Shown here piece after piece: positions 1-6,410 of a DNA stretch of 33,518 nucleotides (the stretch's first letter is position 1; each line of letters begins with the position of its first letter). Made by a program: the position numbers and the translations under genes. Under the pieces are notes generated by a model, which had not been told where the DNA came from, ran no database searches, and was given only the letters and a program-made list of their open reading frames with translations. The DNA lies in contig CAJTRT010000024.1 of the NCBI GenBank assembly GCA_910579105.1, forward strand, positions 1-33,518, read 5' to 3'. The DNA is from an uncultured Muribaculaceae bacterium (GTDB taxonomy: Bacteria; Bacteroidota; Bacteroidia; Bacteroidales; Muribaculaceae).

Positions 1-51
1 GCGACCACCTGGTCCCAAACCAGGTGCGCTACCGGACTGCGCTACGCCCCG
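1..51 (-). tRNA. tRNA-Pro (anticodon UGG), 5' part, cut by window start
   Basis: Read on the minus strand from base 51, the sequence starts CGGGGCGTAGCGCAG and continues through a D arm and an anticodon arm with stem CCTGG/CCAGG around a TTTGGGA loop, so the anticodon is TGG (bases 17-15), decoding proline CCN codons. The acceptor 5' strand CGGGGCG and the CGCAGTCCGGTAGCGC D arm match bacterial tRNA-Pro. The T arm and 3' acceptor strand lie outside the window. Confidence 0.9.
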
Positions 52-141
52 AATGTCCCTCCGGCGATGTGTGCGGCGATGCCGCTTCCTGCCGTGGAAT
101 CTGCCGCGAAGATACGGCCTTTCCCCAATATATCCAAATTT

Positions 142-783
142 TCAACGATTTTCGGCGCTGATGCCGAGGTGGTCGAACAGGCGGCGGTAGTAGGCCGCTT
201 TCTTGTCCAGGGCCAGGGGGTAGGCCCGCGAGGTGGATGGCATGCGCCAGACCTCGAGGTCGCGGCCGCGGCCGCCGGCTGTGGCCGCGTCGAGATAGCC
301 GGGGGCAGTTACCATCTCCCCCATACGCGGCAGCGGTGTGCCGGTCAGGGCTGCCACGACGCCGGCGGCTTTCTCACCGGTGGTTGCCACGGCGCGGCAG
401 CGGGGCATGCGTTCCAGGAGGTCGCGGAGGGGCACCGGCTCTACGATCTCGAGGTATTTGTCGGAGGCGTTCCCAGCCAGCCGCCGTACTTTGCGGCCGG
501 TGTCGTTGAGGGCTATGCGTTTCTCGGTGAGAAGTCTTTTTATCGCGTCAAGGTCGAAGTCCTTTGATCCCGGAAGCCGCAGCGCGTCGCGGTGGCCGAG
601 GAAGATCAGCGCCATCATCGGCCAGAAGTCGTTGGTGCGGTTAGGGTAGTAGAAATCCATGGCCCACCGCTTGGGCTGCGGCGGGAAAGTGCCCATTATC
701 AGCACTTCGGCGCCGTCGGGGATGAACGGCTCCCAGGGGTGCGTCTCGATGATCGGCCCGAGGCCGTCGTTTTGGTCAGTCAT
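142..783 (-). CDS. Uracil/hypoxanthine-DNA glycosylase superfamily protein (HDG-like, family 6)
   Basis: A 213-residue protein probably excising deaminated bases (hypoxanthine or uracil) from DNA in base-excision repair. Visible motifs are GTFPP at residues 31-35 (the GxxPS-type motif 1), YYPNRTNDFW at 45-54, which resembles the YYxxPRNxFW signature of DNA-deoxyinosine glycosylases including the Asn (N51), a TTGEKAAG stretch at 134-141, and MPSTSRAYP at 181-189 in place of the HPSPxN-type C-terminal motif. There is no signal peptide or membrane segment, so it is cytoplasmic. The ATG start at 783 gives a full-length domain. It is divergent from ruvX with 131 bp between them. Superfamily membership is well supported; substrate preference (inosine, uracil or a G/U mismatch) is inferred from motif resemblance only. 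Confidence 0.75.
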   Translation of the reverse strand: MTDQNDGLGPIIETHPWEPFIPDGAEVLIMGTFPPQPKRWAMDFYYPNRTNDFWPMMALIFLGHRDALRLPGSKDFDLDAIKRLLTEKRIALNDTGRKVRRLAGNASDKYLEIVEPVPLRDLLERMPRCRAVATTGEKAAGVVAALTGTPLPRMGEMVTAPGYLDAATAGGRGRDLEVWRMPSTSRAYPLALDKKAAYYRRLFDHLGISAENR

Positions 784-889
784 AAGTTAATGTTTTGCCT
801 GTATAACGTAATTCGGGGGTGAAAGATTGCTCTCGGGCCTGTGCCGGGTGATTTTGGGGCGATGGCTGGGAAATCACGCCGATTTTCGT

Positions 890-897
890 TAACTTTG
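890..897 (+). promoter_or_regulatory. Bacteroidetes -7 box for ruvX-def-ettA
   Basis: TAACTTTG matches the Bacteroidetes TAnnTTTG -7 element and lies 17 bp before the ruvX ATG, implying a leader of roughly 10 nt. No good TTTG -33 element is seen at the usual 19-21 bp spacing, so this call rests on the -7 box alone. Confidence 0.5.
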
Positions 898-914
898 CGG
901 TAAATTACCGAATT

Positions 915-1331
915 ATGGGCCGGCTTCTCGCGATTGACATGGGACAGAAGCGTTGCGGCATCGCCGTGACCGACCCGCTGCGCATCATAGCCAACCCGCT
1001 GGAGACGGTCGAGACGTCGCGCCTGCCGGAATTCGTTGCCGACTACTGCCGCCGCGAGCCGGTCGACTTGATCGTGGTCGGCCGCCCCCTTGATATGCGT
1101 GGTCGCCCCTCGGATTCCACGCGCTTCATACTTCCCGCTCTCGGTCGGCTGCGCAAGGCGCTCCCCGCGGGGATGGAGGTCGTGTGGGCCGACGAACGGT
1201 TCACCTCCGTGCTCGCCCACCGGGCGATGATCGACGGTGGGATGCGCCGCATGGCGCGCCGCGACAAGGCTGTTGTCGACAAGATTTCGGCCGCCATAAT
1301 TCTCAACGACTATATAACCAATTCGATATGA
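915..1331 (+). CDS. ruvX: RuvX/YqgF family Holliday-junction resolvase-like nuclease
   Basis: A 138-residue RNase H-fold protein of the YqgF family, a normal length for the family (about 135-150). Family members act on Holliday junctions or on pre-16S rRNA 5'-end maturation; the sequence cannot distinguish these roles. The N-terminal IDMGQKRCGIAV (residues 7-18) holds the first catalytic Asp (D8). VVGRPLDMRG at 54-63 matches the conserved VGLPxxxxG strand, WADERFTSVLA at 90-100 supplies the acidic DER motif, and KAVVDKISAAIILNDYI near the end supplies the last conserved Asp. The ATG at 915 follows a -7 box by 17 bp. The stop overlaps the next start as ATGA (1328-1331), so it is translationally coupled to peptide deformylase. 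Confidence 0.93.
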   Translation: MGRLLAIDMGQKRCGIAVTDPLRIIANPLETVETSRLPEFVADYCRREPVDLIVVGRPLDMRGRPSDSTRFILPALGRLRKALPAGMEVVWADERFTSVLAHRAMIDGGMRRMARRDKAVVDKISAAIILNDYITNSI

Positions 1332-1894
1332 AACTTCCCGTATATCTTTACGGCCATCCTGTGCTCCGGGAGGAGTGCCGGGACATAGGGCCGGAATATC
1401 CCGACCTGAAGAAGCTCGTGGCCGATATGTTTGAAACCATGTATGCCTCCGAGGGGGTGGGGCTGGCCGCGCCGCAGGTCGGCCGGGCCGACCGCGTAGT
1501 CGTGATTGACGCCGACCCCGTGAGCGACACGTTTCCCGAGTGCAAGGGGCGCAGGTTCGCCCTGGTCAACCCTGAGGTGGAGGTGCTCGACGGCGACCCG
1601 GTGAGCCGTTCCGAGGGGTGCCTGAGCCTGCCCGGCATCAGCGAGGACGTCAAGCGCGTGGAGCACATACGCCTGCGCTGGCTCGACGAGGATTTCCAGC
1701 CCCGCGAGGAGGAAATCTCGGGCTTCCTCGCGCGCATAGTGCAGCACGAGTGCGACCATCTGGAGGGCGCGCTGTATGTCGACCACCTGTCGCCGCTGCG
1801 CAAGCAGTTCATCCGAGGCAAGCTGCGCAACATAATCGACGGGAAGACCCGCTGCGGCTATCCCGCCAAATACGCTCCAAAGAAAAAGAAGTAA
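1328..1894 (+). CDS. def: Peptide deformylase
   Basis: A 188-residue metalloenzyme that removes the formyl group from N-terminal methionine of new proteins, in the cytoplasm. All three family motifs are present: GVGLAAPQVG at residues 43-52, EGCLS at 96-100 (metal ligand C98) and HECDH at 140-144 (ligands H140 and H144, catalytic E141). The frame is open upstream to 1184, but MKLPVYLYGHPVLR at 1328 is the correct start because it matches the family N terminus and overlaps the ruvX stop as ATGA. The C terminus ends in a lysine-rich tail (KYAPKKKK). It lies 6 bp before ettA, giving a tight ruvX-def-ettA operon of translation and maintenance genes. Confidence 0.96.
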   Translation: MKLPVYLYGHPVLREECRDIGPEYPDLKKLVADMFETMYASEGVGLAAPQVGRADRVVVIDADPVSDTFPECKGRRFALVNPEVEVLDGDPVSRSEGCLSLPGISEDVKRVEHIRLRWLDEDFQPREEEISGFLARIVQHECDHLEGALYVDHLSPLRKQFIRGKLRNIIDGKTRCGYPAKYAPKKKK

Positions 1895-1900
1895 ACCGAT

Positions 1901-3598
1901 ATGGCATCCCCGAATCCCGACGACAAGAAAATCATCTTCTCAATGGTGGGGGTCTCCAAGACCTACCCTCCGCAGAAACAGGTTCTGAAAAACATCTACC
2001 TTTCGTTCTTCTACGGGGCGAAGATAGGCATCATAGGCCTTAACGGCTCCGGCAAATCGTCGCTGCTGAAAATCATCGCCGGCATCGACAAGGACTTCCA
2101 GGGCGAGGTCGTGTTCTCACCGGGCTACTCCGTGGGCTATCTCGAGCAGGATCCCAAGCTCGACCCGGCGAAGACGGTGGTCGAGGTGGTCCGCGAGGGC
2201 GTGCAGCCCGTCATGGACCTGCTCCGCGAGTTCGACGAGGTGAACGCCGCCTTCGGCGATCCCGACGTGCTGGAGGATCCCGACAAGATGGACAAGCTCA
2301 TCCAGCGCCAGGGCGAGCTGCAGGACGCTCTCGACGCCGCCGACGCGTGGAACATCGATTCCAAGCTCGAGCGCGCCATGGACGCGCTGCAATGCCCGCC
2401 CGACGACCAGCCGGTGAGCACCCTCTCCGGTGGCGAGCGGCGCCGAGTGGCTCTCTGCCGCCTGCTGTTGCAGCAGCCCGACGTGCTTCTGCTTGACGAG
2501 CCTACCAACCACCTCGACGCCGAGTCGATCGACTGGCTTGAGCAGCACCTCCAGCAGTATCCAGGCACTGTGATCGCCATCACCCACGACCGCTACTTCC
2601 TCGACCACGTGGCCGGCTGGATTCTCGAGCTGGACCGCGGCGAGGGTATACCCTGGAAGGGCAACTACTCGTCATGGCTCGACCAGAAGACCAAGCGCAT
2701 GGCCCAGGAGGAGAAGCAGGCCAGCAAGCGGCGCAAGACCCTCGAGCGCGAGCTTGAATGGGTGCGCATGGCACCCAAGGCGCGCCAGGCCAAGGGGAAG
2801 GCACGCCTGTCGAGCTATGACCGCCTGCTCAACCAGGACCAGAAAGAGCGCGAGGAAAAGCTCGAGATTTTCATACCCAACGGTCCGCGCCTTGGCAACA
2901 AGGTTATAGAGGCGAGCGGGCTGGCCAAGGCGTTCGGCAAAAAGCAGCTCTTCAAGGATCTGGAATTCGCCCTGCCCCCTAACGGCATTGTCGGCGTGAT
3001 AGGGCCTAACGGGGCTGGAAAAACGACGCTGTTCCGCTTGATAATGAAGCAGATGGAGCCTGATGCGGGGTCGTTCGAGGTCGGCGAGACCGTGAAGGTG
3101 GCCTACGTTGACCAGACGCACCACGACCTGCTGCCCGAAAGCACCGTATACCAGGTGATCTCGCAGGGGGTGGAGAGTTTCCGCATGGGTGGCCGCGACG
3201 TGAACGCCCGCGCGTATCTATCGAAATTCAATTTCGCCGGTGCCGACCAGGAGAAGAAGATCGCCGTGCTGTCGGGTGGCGAGCGCAACCGCCTTCACCT
3301 AGCTATGGCGCTCAAAGAGGAGGGCAACGTGCTGCTTCTCGACGAGCCGACCAACGATATTGACGTGAACACGCTCCGCGCCCTCGAGGAGGGTCTGGAG
3401 AACTTCGCAGGATGCGCCGTGGTTGTCAGCCACGACCGCTGGTTCCTCGACCGCATATGCACCCATATCCTCTCGTTCGAGGGGGACGGCAAGGTGGTGT
3501 TCTACCAGGGTAGCTATTCCGACTACGAAGCCTACAAGAAAGAGCAGAACGGCGGCAAGGAGCCTCCCCGCCGCCGCTACCGCAAGCTGATGGAGTAA
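1901..3598 (+). CDS. ettA: ABC-F ATPase, energy-dependent translational throttle protein EttA
   Basis: A 565-residue soluble ABC-F protein with two nucleotide-binding domains and no membrane segment; E. coli EttA is 555 residues. The family binds the ribosomal E site and gates the first elongation step according to ATP/ADP level. NBD1 has Walker A GLNGSGKSS (46-54), the arm insertion at about 95-140, signature LSGGER (175-180) and Walker B LLLDEPTNHLD (catalytic E200). The basic linker (about 265-320, rich in K/R, with APKARQAKGKARLSSYDRL) is the P-site-tRNA interaction motif. NBD2 has GPNGAGKTT (368-376), LSGGER (457-462) and LLLDEPTNDID (478-488). The start lies 6 bp after def. The arm and linker fit EttA better than resistance-type ABC-F proteins. 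Confidence 0.95.
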   Translation: MASPNPDDKKIIFSMVGVSKTYPPQKQVLKNIYLSFFYGAKIGIIGLNGSGKSSLLKIIAGIDKDFQGEVVFSPGYSVGYLEQDPKLDPAKTVVEVVREGVQPVMDLLREFDEVNAAFGDPDVLEDPDKMDKLIQRQGELQDALDAADAWNIDSKLERAMDALQCPPDDQPVSTLSGGERRRVALCRLLLQQPDVLLLDEPTNHLDAESIDWLEQHLQQYPGTVIAITHDRYFLDHVAGWILELDRGEGIPWKGNYSSWLDQKTKRMAQEEKQASKRRKTLERELEWVRMAPKARQAKGKARLSSYDRLLNQDQKEREEKLEIFIPNGPRLGNKVIEASGLAKAFGKKQLFKDLEFALPPNGIVGVIGPNGAGKTTLFRLIMKQMEPDAGSFEVGETVKVAYVDQTHHDLLPESTVYQVISQGVESFRMGGRDVNARAYLSKFNFAGADQEKKIAVLSGGERNRLHLAMALKEEGNVLLLDEPTNDIDVNTLRALEEGLENFAGCAVVVSHDRWFLDRICTHILSFEGDGKVVFYQGSYSDYEAYKKEQNGGKEPPRRRYRKLME

Positions 3599-3613
3599 CC
3601 CCACGATTGAATT

Positions 3614-3700
3614 GTAGGGACGCGATACATCGCGTCCGCGTAAGAATGGATTCGCAGTCATTTGCAGCCATTATGCGGACGCTATGTATCGCGTCCCTGC
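3614..3700. repeat. Nested palindromic REP-like element
   Basis: Two 26-nt arms (3614-3639 and 3675-3700) are reverse complements with 24 of 26 matches, separated by 35 nt. Each arm also contains its own smaller palindrome: GGACGCGAT-AC-ATCGCGTCC in the left arm and a near-identical form in the right arm. It lies in the gap between convergent ettA and rplI. Its GGACGC/GCGTCC ends recur in other intergenic gaps of this window (9621-9685, 16771-16791, 33468-33518). It may double as a transcription barrier for ettA. No gene is seen in the rest of 3599-3778. Confidence 0.8.
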
Positions 3701-3778
3701 GATTTGCCGGCCCCCAACCGGTTATTTATTCCGGTGTAATATTTTTTATAAGAATTATAACGGGGCGGATAAACGCGT

Positions 3779-3814
3779 AAAAAAACAGGCGCCTTGCTCA
3801 CGCGAGTCGCCTGT
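3779..3814 (-). terminator. Rho-independent terminator of the rpsF-rpsR-rplI operon
   Basis: On the minus strand a stem ACAGGCG/CGCCTGT (3808-3814 with 3785-3791) encloses an inner CTC/GAG stem (3797-3799 with 3804-3806) and is followed at once by a run of seven U (complement of A3779-A3785). It lies about 90 nt after the rplI stop, in the correct orientation. Confidence 0.8.
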
Positions 3815-3905
3815 CGTCATTTGGGGATAGTGTCCCTCCCGGGTGGGGTAAAAAATGGGAGGGACGTTGGGGTATTGTTGGAGTCTTTTCGGTTCGGGTG
3901 GCCGC

Positions 3906-4349
3906 TTATTCGGCGACGACCTCGAAGGGGATTTCCACCGCGACCTCTTTGTGGAGGTTGATCTTGGCGGTGTATTTGCCGAGTTCCTTTACTGTCTCCT
4001 TCAGCTCGATGGTCTTGCGGTCGATCTCGTGGCCGAGTTTCGCGAGGGCCTCTGCGATCTGGATGCTGTTCACGGAGCCGAAGATGGTGCCGGTAGCCGA
4101 AGCCTTCGCGCCGATTGTGAGCTGTACGTCGGCCAGGGAAGCGGCGAGGGCTTCAGCGGCGGCCTTCTGCTCGGCGAGCTTGTGGGCGCGCTGGCGCTGA
4201 ACTTCTTCGAGCTGCTTGATGGCGGAGGGTTTGGCGATTACGGCCTTGCCGTTGGGAATGAGAAAGTTGCGACCGTAGCCGTCCTTTACTGTAACCACGT
4301 CGTCTTTGTAGCCGAGGCCGTGGATGTTTTCTTTCAGTATGATTTTCAT
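3906..4349 (-). CDS. rplI: 50S ribosomal protein L9
   Basis: A 147-residue ribosomal protein of the large subunit that binds 23S rRNA through its N domain and extends from the L1-stalk side. The N-terminal domain MKIILKENIHGLG and the KDGYGRNFLIPNGKAVIA signature (about residues 22-39) are canonical. A long charged helix (about 41-75) connects to the C-terminal domain, which contains GTIFGSVNSIQIAEAL. Length equals the typical 147-150 residues. It is the last gene of rpsF-rpsR-rplI, 49 bp after rpsR, with a terminator about 90 nt downstream. Confidence 0.97.
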   Translation of the reverse strand: MKIILKENIHGLGYKDDVVTVKDGYGRNFLIPNGKAVIAKPSAIKQLEEVQRQRAHKLAEQKAAAEALAASLADVQLTIGAKASATGTIFGSVNSIQIAEALAKLGHEIDRKTIELKETVKELGKYTAKINLHKEVAVEIPFEVVAE

Positions 4350-4398
4350 TTTCTCAAAGTCTTAAAGTAGTGGGTGGCTTTAAATTGGCGGCCGCGCC

Positions 4399-4668
4399 TT
4401 ATTTCATAAGGTCGGTTACATAGGGGAGGAGGGCCAGGTGGCGGGCGCGCTTAACGGCCTGCGCCACGCGGCGCTGGAATTTCAGCGAGGTCCCGGTGAT
4501 GCGGCGGGGGAGGATCTTGCCCTGCTCGTTGAGGAACTTCTTGAGGAATTCGGGGTCCTTGTAATCGATGTACTTGATTCCGCTGCGTTTGAAGCGGCAG
4601 TATTTTTTCTTCTTTACGTCAACCGACAGGGGGGTGAGGTAGCGGATTTCTGACTGTGTCTGTGCCAT
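4399..4668 (-). CDS. rpsR: 30S ribosomal protein S18
   Basis: An 89-residue small-subunit protein that pairs with S6 on the platform of the 30S subunit. The signature YIDYKDPEFLKKFLNEQGKILPRR is interrupted only by normal family variation, and RRITGTSLKFQRRVAQAVKRARHLALLPY is the conserved basic C-terminal half. A single Cys (C24, in KKKYCRFK) occupies the usual N-terminal basic segment. It lies 33 bp after rpsF and 49 bp before rplI, the standard bacterial order. No ssb or priB gene is inserted between rpsF and rpsR, unlike many Gram-positive and enteric operons. Confidence 0.97.
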   Translation of the reverse strand: MAQTQSEIRYLTPLSVDVKKKKYCRFKRSGIKYIDYKDPEFLKKFLNEQGKILPRRITGTSLKFQRRVAQAVKRARHLALLPYVTDLMK

Positions 4669-4701
4669 TTTCTTTTAGAGTGAACTTGTTGGAAACTGGG
4701 G

Positions 4702-5082
4702 TTATGCCTCCTTAGCCTCGGCCTCGGCGGGAGCGGCTGCTTCCTGGGCTTTGCCGGCGCGGAGCGAGCGGCGCTTAGCGGCGTATTCGGCGGCGTACTT
4801 GTCGTTGCGGAAAACGAGGAAGCGGATCACGCGCTCGTCGCGGCGGAAAGCTGTCTCGATTTTCTTGACGATTGTGGGTTCGCCGTCAAACTCTACCAGG
4901 GTGTAGAAGCCGGTCGACTTTTTCTCGATGGGGTAGGCGAGCTTGCGCAGGCCCCAGAGTTCCTCGTTCACGATTGTGGCTCCGTTGTCGGTGAGCACTT
5001 TGGTGAACTTTTCTACCGCTTCCTTCATCTGAGCTTCAGACAAAACGGGAGTTAAAATGAAAACGGTTTCGTAGTGGTTCAT
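4702..5082 (-). CDS. rpsF: 30S ribosomal protein S6
   Basis: A 126-residue small-subunit protein, partner of S18. MNHYETVFILTPVLS is the canonical N terminus, GLRKLAYPIEKKSTGFY (about residues 44-60) is the S6 signature, and RRDERVIRFLVFR (about 80-92) is the conserved last strand. The C-terminal tail from about residue 100 is Ala/Glu/Lys-rich, as is common in Bacteroidetes S6. It is the first gene of the operon, with a consensus promoter at 5154-5184 about 70 bp upstream of the ATG. Confidence 0.97.
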   Translation of the reverse strand: MNHYETVFILTPVLSEAQMKEAVEKFTKVLTDNGATIVNEELWGLRKLAYPIEKKSTGFYTLVEFDGEPTIVKKIETAFRRDERVIRFLVFRNDKYAAEYAAKRRSLRAGKAQEAAAPAEAEAKEA

Positions 5083-5153
5083 TTTGTTAACTGGAAGTTA
5101 TGTAACTTGGTGTTTGATTGGTGCTTGCGGCCACATAGGCCGCCAAACGGCTG

Positions 5154-5184
5154 CAAAGTTACGAAATTTCCTCTGTTTGCCAAA
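5154..5184 (-). promoter_or_regulatory. Consensus Bacteroidetes promoter of the rpsF operon
   Basis: On the minus strand TTTG (5184-5181) is followed after exactly 19 bp by TAACTTTG (5161-5154). This matches both elements and the spacing of the sigma-ABfr promoter TTTG-N19-21-TAnnTTTG. Transcription should start near 5147, giving a leader of roughly 65 nt to rpsF. Confidence 0.8.
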
Positions 5185-5193
5185 ATTTTCAGC

Positions 5194-5222
5194 GTGTTTT
5201 GCGGCGGTGTGTTTTGCGGCGG
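5194..5222. repeat. 15-bp tandem direct repeat upstream of the rpsF promoter
   Basis: The unit GTGTTTTGCGGCGG occurs at 5194-5207 and again at 5209-5222 (period 15 bp), starting 10 bp beyond the -33 element of the rpsF promoter. It could be a regulator or nucleoid-protein site or simply slippage; nothing in the sequence decides. The following 5223-5325 shows no gene or clear signal. Confidence 0.6.
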
Positions 5223-5326
5223 AGTCTGCACGGCGCCGATGCGGCATACGGGCGTCGCGGGCGCCGGGCCCGCGTGCCGGGCGGGTGTGGAGAGGTCTTC
5301 GCGCCGGGTGCGTGATGGCTGAATGA

Positions 5327-5384
5327 TTGTAAGCGAACCGAGGGTTATAAATTAAAAAATGGAGCGTCTCCCGACGATCCATTT
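5327..5384 (+). promoter_or_regulatory. Weak promoter-like pair and strong 5' hairpin before a mini-ORF
   Basis: TTG (5327-5329) and TAAATTAA (5348-5355) are 18 bp apart, a weak fit to the Bacteroidetes promoter. Directly after it, 5357-5384 forms an extended hairpin: AAATGGA/TCCATTT outer stem, one G-A mismatch, CGTC/GACG inner stem, loop TCCC. If transcription starts near 5357-5362, the hairpin would sit at or near the 5' end of the RNA. The hairpin is certain as sequence; its role is inferred. Confidence 0.4.
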
Positions 5385-5413
5385 CCTTTAAACCTTTATC
5401 TTAATCTAATACT

Positions 5414-5500
5414 ATGAAAAACACACATGCAAAGGAACTCATTATTTCCGACCTGTGCAAGCATTGGCGCGTTTTACCCCCCCCATTTAACGAATTTTAA
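5414..5500 (+). CDS. Possible 28-residue mini-ORF (unrecognised peptide)
   Basis: ATG at 5414 opens a 28-codon frame beginning MKNTHAKELIISDLCK and ending with a PPP run, FNEF and TAA. The bases before the ATG are AT-rich (ATCTTAATCTAATACT), a context typical of Bacteroidetes start sites, and the ORF has clearly lower GC than flanking genes. The three prolines are encoded by an eight-C homopolymer (5477-5484); loss of one C would extend the frame into downstream sequence, gain of one would end it sooner. It is preceded by a strong hairpin and followed by a terminator-like structure, so it could be a leader peptide, a small protein or a chance frame in a small RNA. I do not recognise the peptide. 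Confidence 0.3.
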   Translation: MKNTHAKELIISDLCKHWRVLPPPFNEF

Positions 5501-5530
5501 CGCTAATTTAACATATGCGATATGAATAAT

Positions 5531-5561
5531 GCCCCTTTCTGGGGCTTGTGGGGGCGTTTTT
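5531..5561 (+). terminator. Terminator with two alternative stems (attenuator-like)
   Basis: GCCCC (5531-5535) can pair either with GGGGC at 5541-5545 (loop TTTCT) or with GGGGC at 5551-5555, which is followed by G and then five T (5557-5561). The second pairing extends by A-T and T-G to a seven-pair stem abutting the U tract and would terminate; the first would prevent it. It lies 30 nt after the mini-ORF stop. Confidence 0.5.
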
Positions 5562-5593
5562 ATGCATAATGTGGTGGAGACGGCGACATCGCC

Positions 5594-5624
5594 TTGCCCA
5601 CGTCGCGGAGCTTAGCTATATTTG
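5594..5624 (+). promoter_or_regulatory. Promoter for the TlpA-like / PorW-like gene pair
   Basis: TTG (5594-5596) and TATATTTG (5617-5624), an exact TAnnTTTG match, are 20 bp apart. The next plus-strand gene starts between 5731 and 5836 depending on the start codon, so the leader would be about 100-200 nt. It lies downstream of the 5531-5561 terminator, separating the mini-ORF unit from the following genes. Confidence 0.5.
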
Positions 5625-5808
5625 CCGTGGCAAACGGTGATTCCCGTAGTCACCCGGATGCGCGGTGCTGGTCTGGCTCTGATTGACTTTTGGAGTTTTT
5701 GGGAGAAAATTCGCCATTTGGGGCGGATGAATGGCCCGGCATCCGATTTGCGCATATTTTATCAGAAACCGCCTTTATATTATAATGTATAATTATGACA
5801 TCAAATGT

Positions 5809-6381
5809 ATGCGGGCCGGCGGAGACGTGGCCGGTATGGCCCGCGGCCTGGCGCGGATCTTTATGGTCGCTTCCTTAGTGGCGGTCTGCCTCCTGGTGGC
5901 CGCGCTGTTCGCCGGGTGTGTGACCGACGCGGCGCCGGAGCCGCCCCGGTCGCTTGGTGCCGGGGACCGGTGTCCGTATTTCGAGGTGGTGCTCGACGAC
6001 GGGCGCGCGGTTTCGACCTCCTCCCTGGCCGGAAGGCGCGTGATGATTGTTTTTTTCAACACCTCTTGCGCCGACTGCCGCAGGGAGCTGCCCGAGATAC
6101 AGAGGGTTGCCGACGGGCTTGGCGACGACGGCTCCGGGGTGCCGCGGGTGCTATGTGTCTCCCGCGGGGAGGGTGCCGGGTCTGTGGCGGCCTACTGGCG
6201 CGACAACGGGCTGACGATGCCATACTCGGCGCAGACCGACGCCGCGGTCTACCGCGAGTTCGCCACCTCGGTGATCCCGCGCGTATATATAATAGGTGCG
6301 GATCTGGTAATCGAGGCCGCGTATGCCGAGGTGCTGCCCCCCGCCGGGGCGTTGCTCAGCCAGATGCTCGAAGGGCAATAA
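5809..6381 (+). CDS. TlpA/thioredoxin-like fold lipoprotein
   Basis: A periplasm-facing thiol-disulfide protein of the TlpA/redoxin type, 190 residues from the chosen start. A hydrophobic signal segment (IFMVASLVAVCLLVAALFAGC) ends in the lipobox LFAGC (C37). The thioredoxin-like domain follows: MIVFFNTSCADCRREL carries the CxxC pair C87/C90, and the cis-proline region is SVIPRVYIIG. The frame is open from 5731 with ATGs at 5731, 5785, 5809 and 5836. The codons at 5785 and 5809 have the AT-rich upstream context normal here, while 5836 gives the shortest signal peptide, so the start is uncertain. It lies 29 bp before the PorW-like gene and is probably co-transcribed. Reductase versus oxidase direction and any partner are unknown. 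Confidence 0.8.
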   Translation: MRAGGDVAGMARGLARIFMVASLVAVCLLVAALFAGCVTDAAPEPPRSLGAGDRCPYFEVVLDDGRAVSTSSLAGRRVMIVFFNTSCADCRRELPEIQRVADGLGDDGSGVPRVLCVSRGEGAGSVAAYWRDNGLTMPYSAQTDAAVYREFATSVIPRVYIIGADLVIEAAYAEVLPPAGALLSQMLEGQ

Positions 6382-6410
6382 ACGCCGAACGGAGGCGTTA
6401 TATATAGGTG

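Noticed and set aside
1184..1327. 48-residue extension of peptide deformylase
   Set aside because: It overlaps ruvX in another frame; the family N terminus and the ATGA overlap place the start at 1328.
5098..5382. 94-codon minus-strand frame upstream of rpsF
   Set aside because: It runs through the consensus rpsF promoter and the 5357-5384 hairpin and has an Arg/His/Ala-rich product without features.
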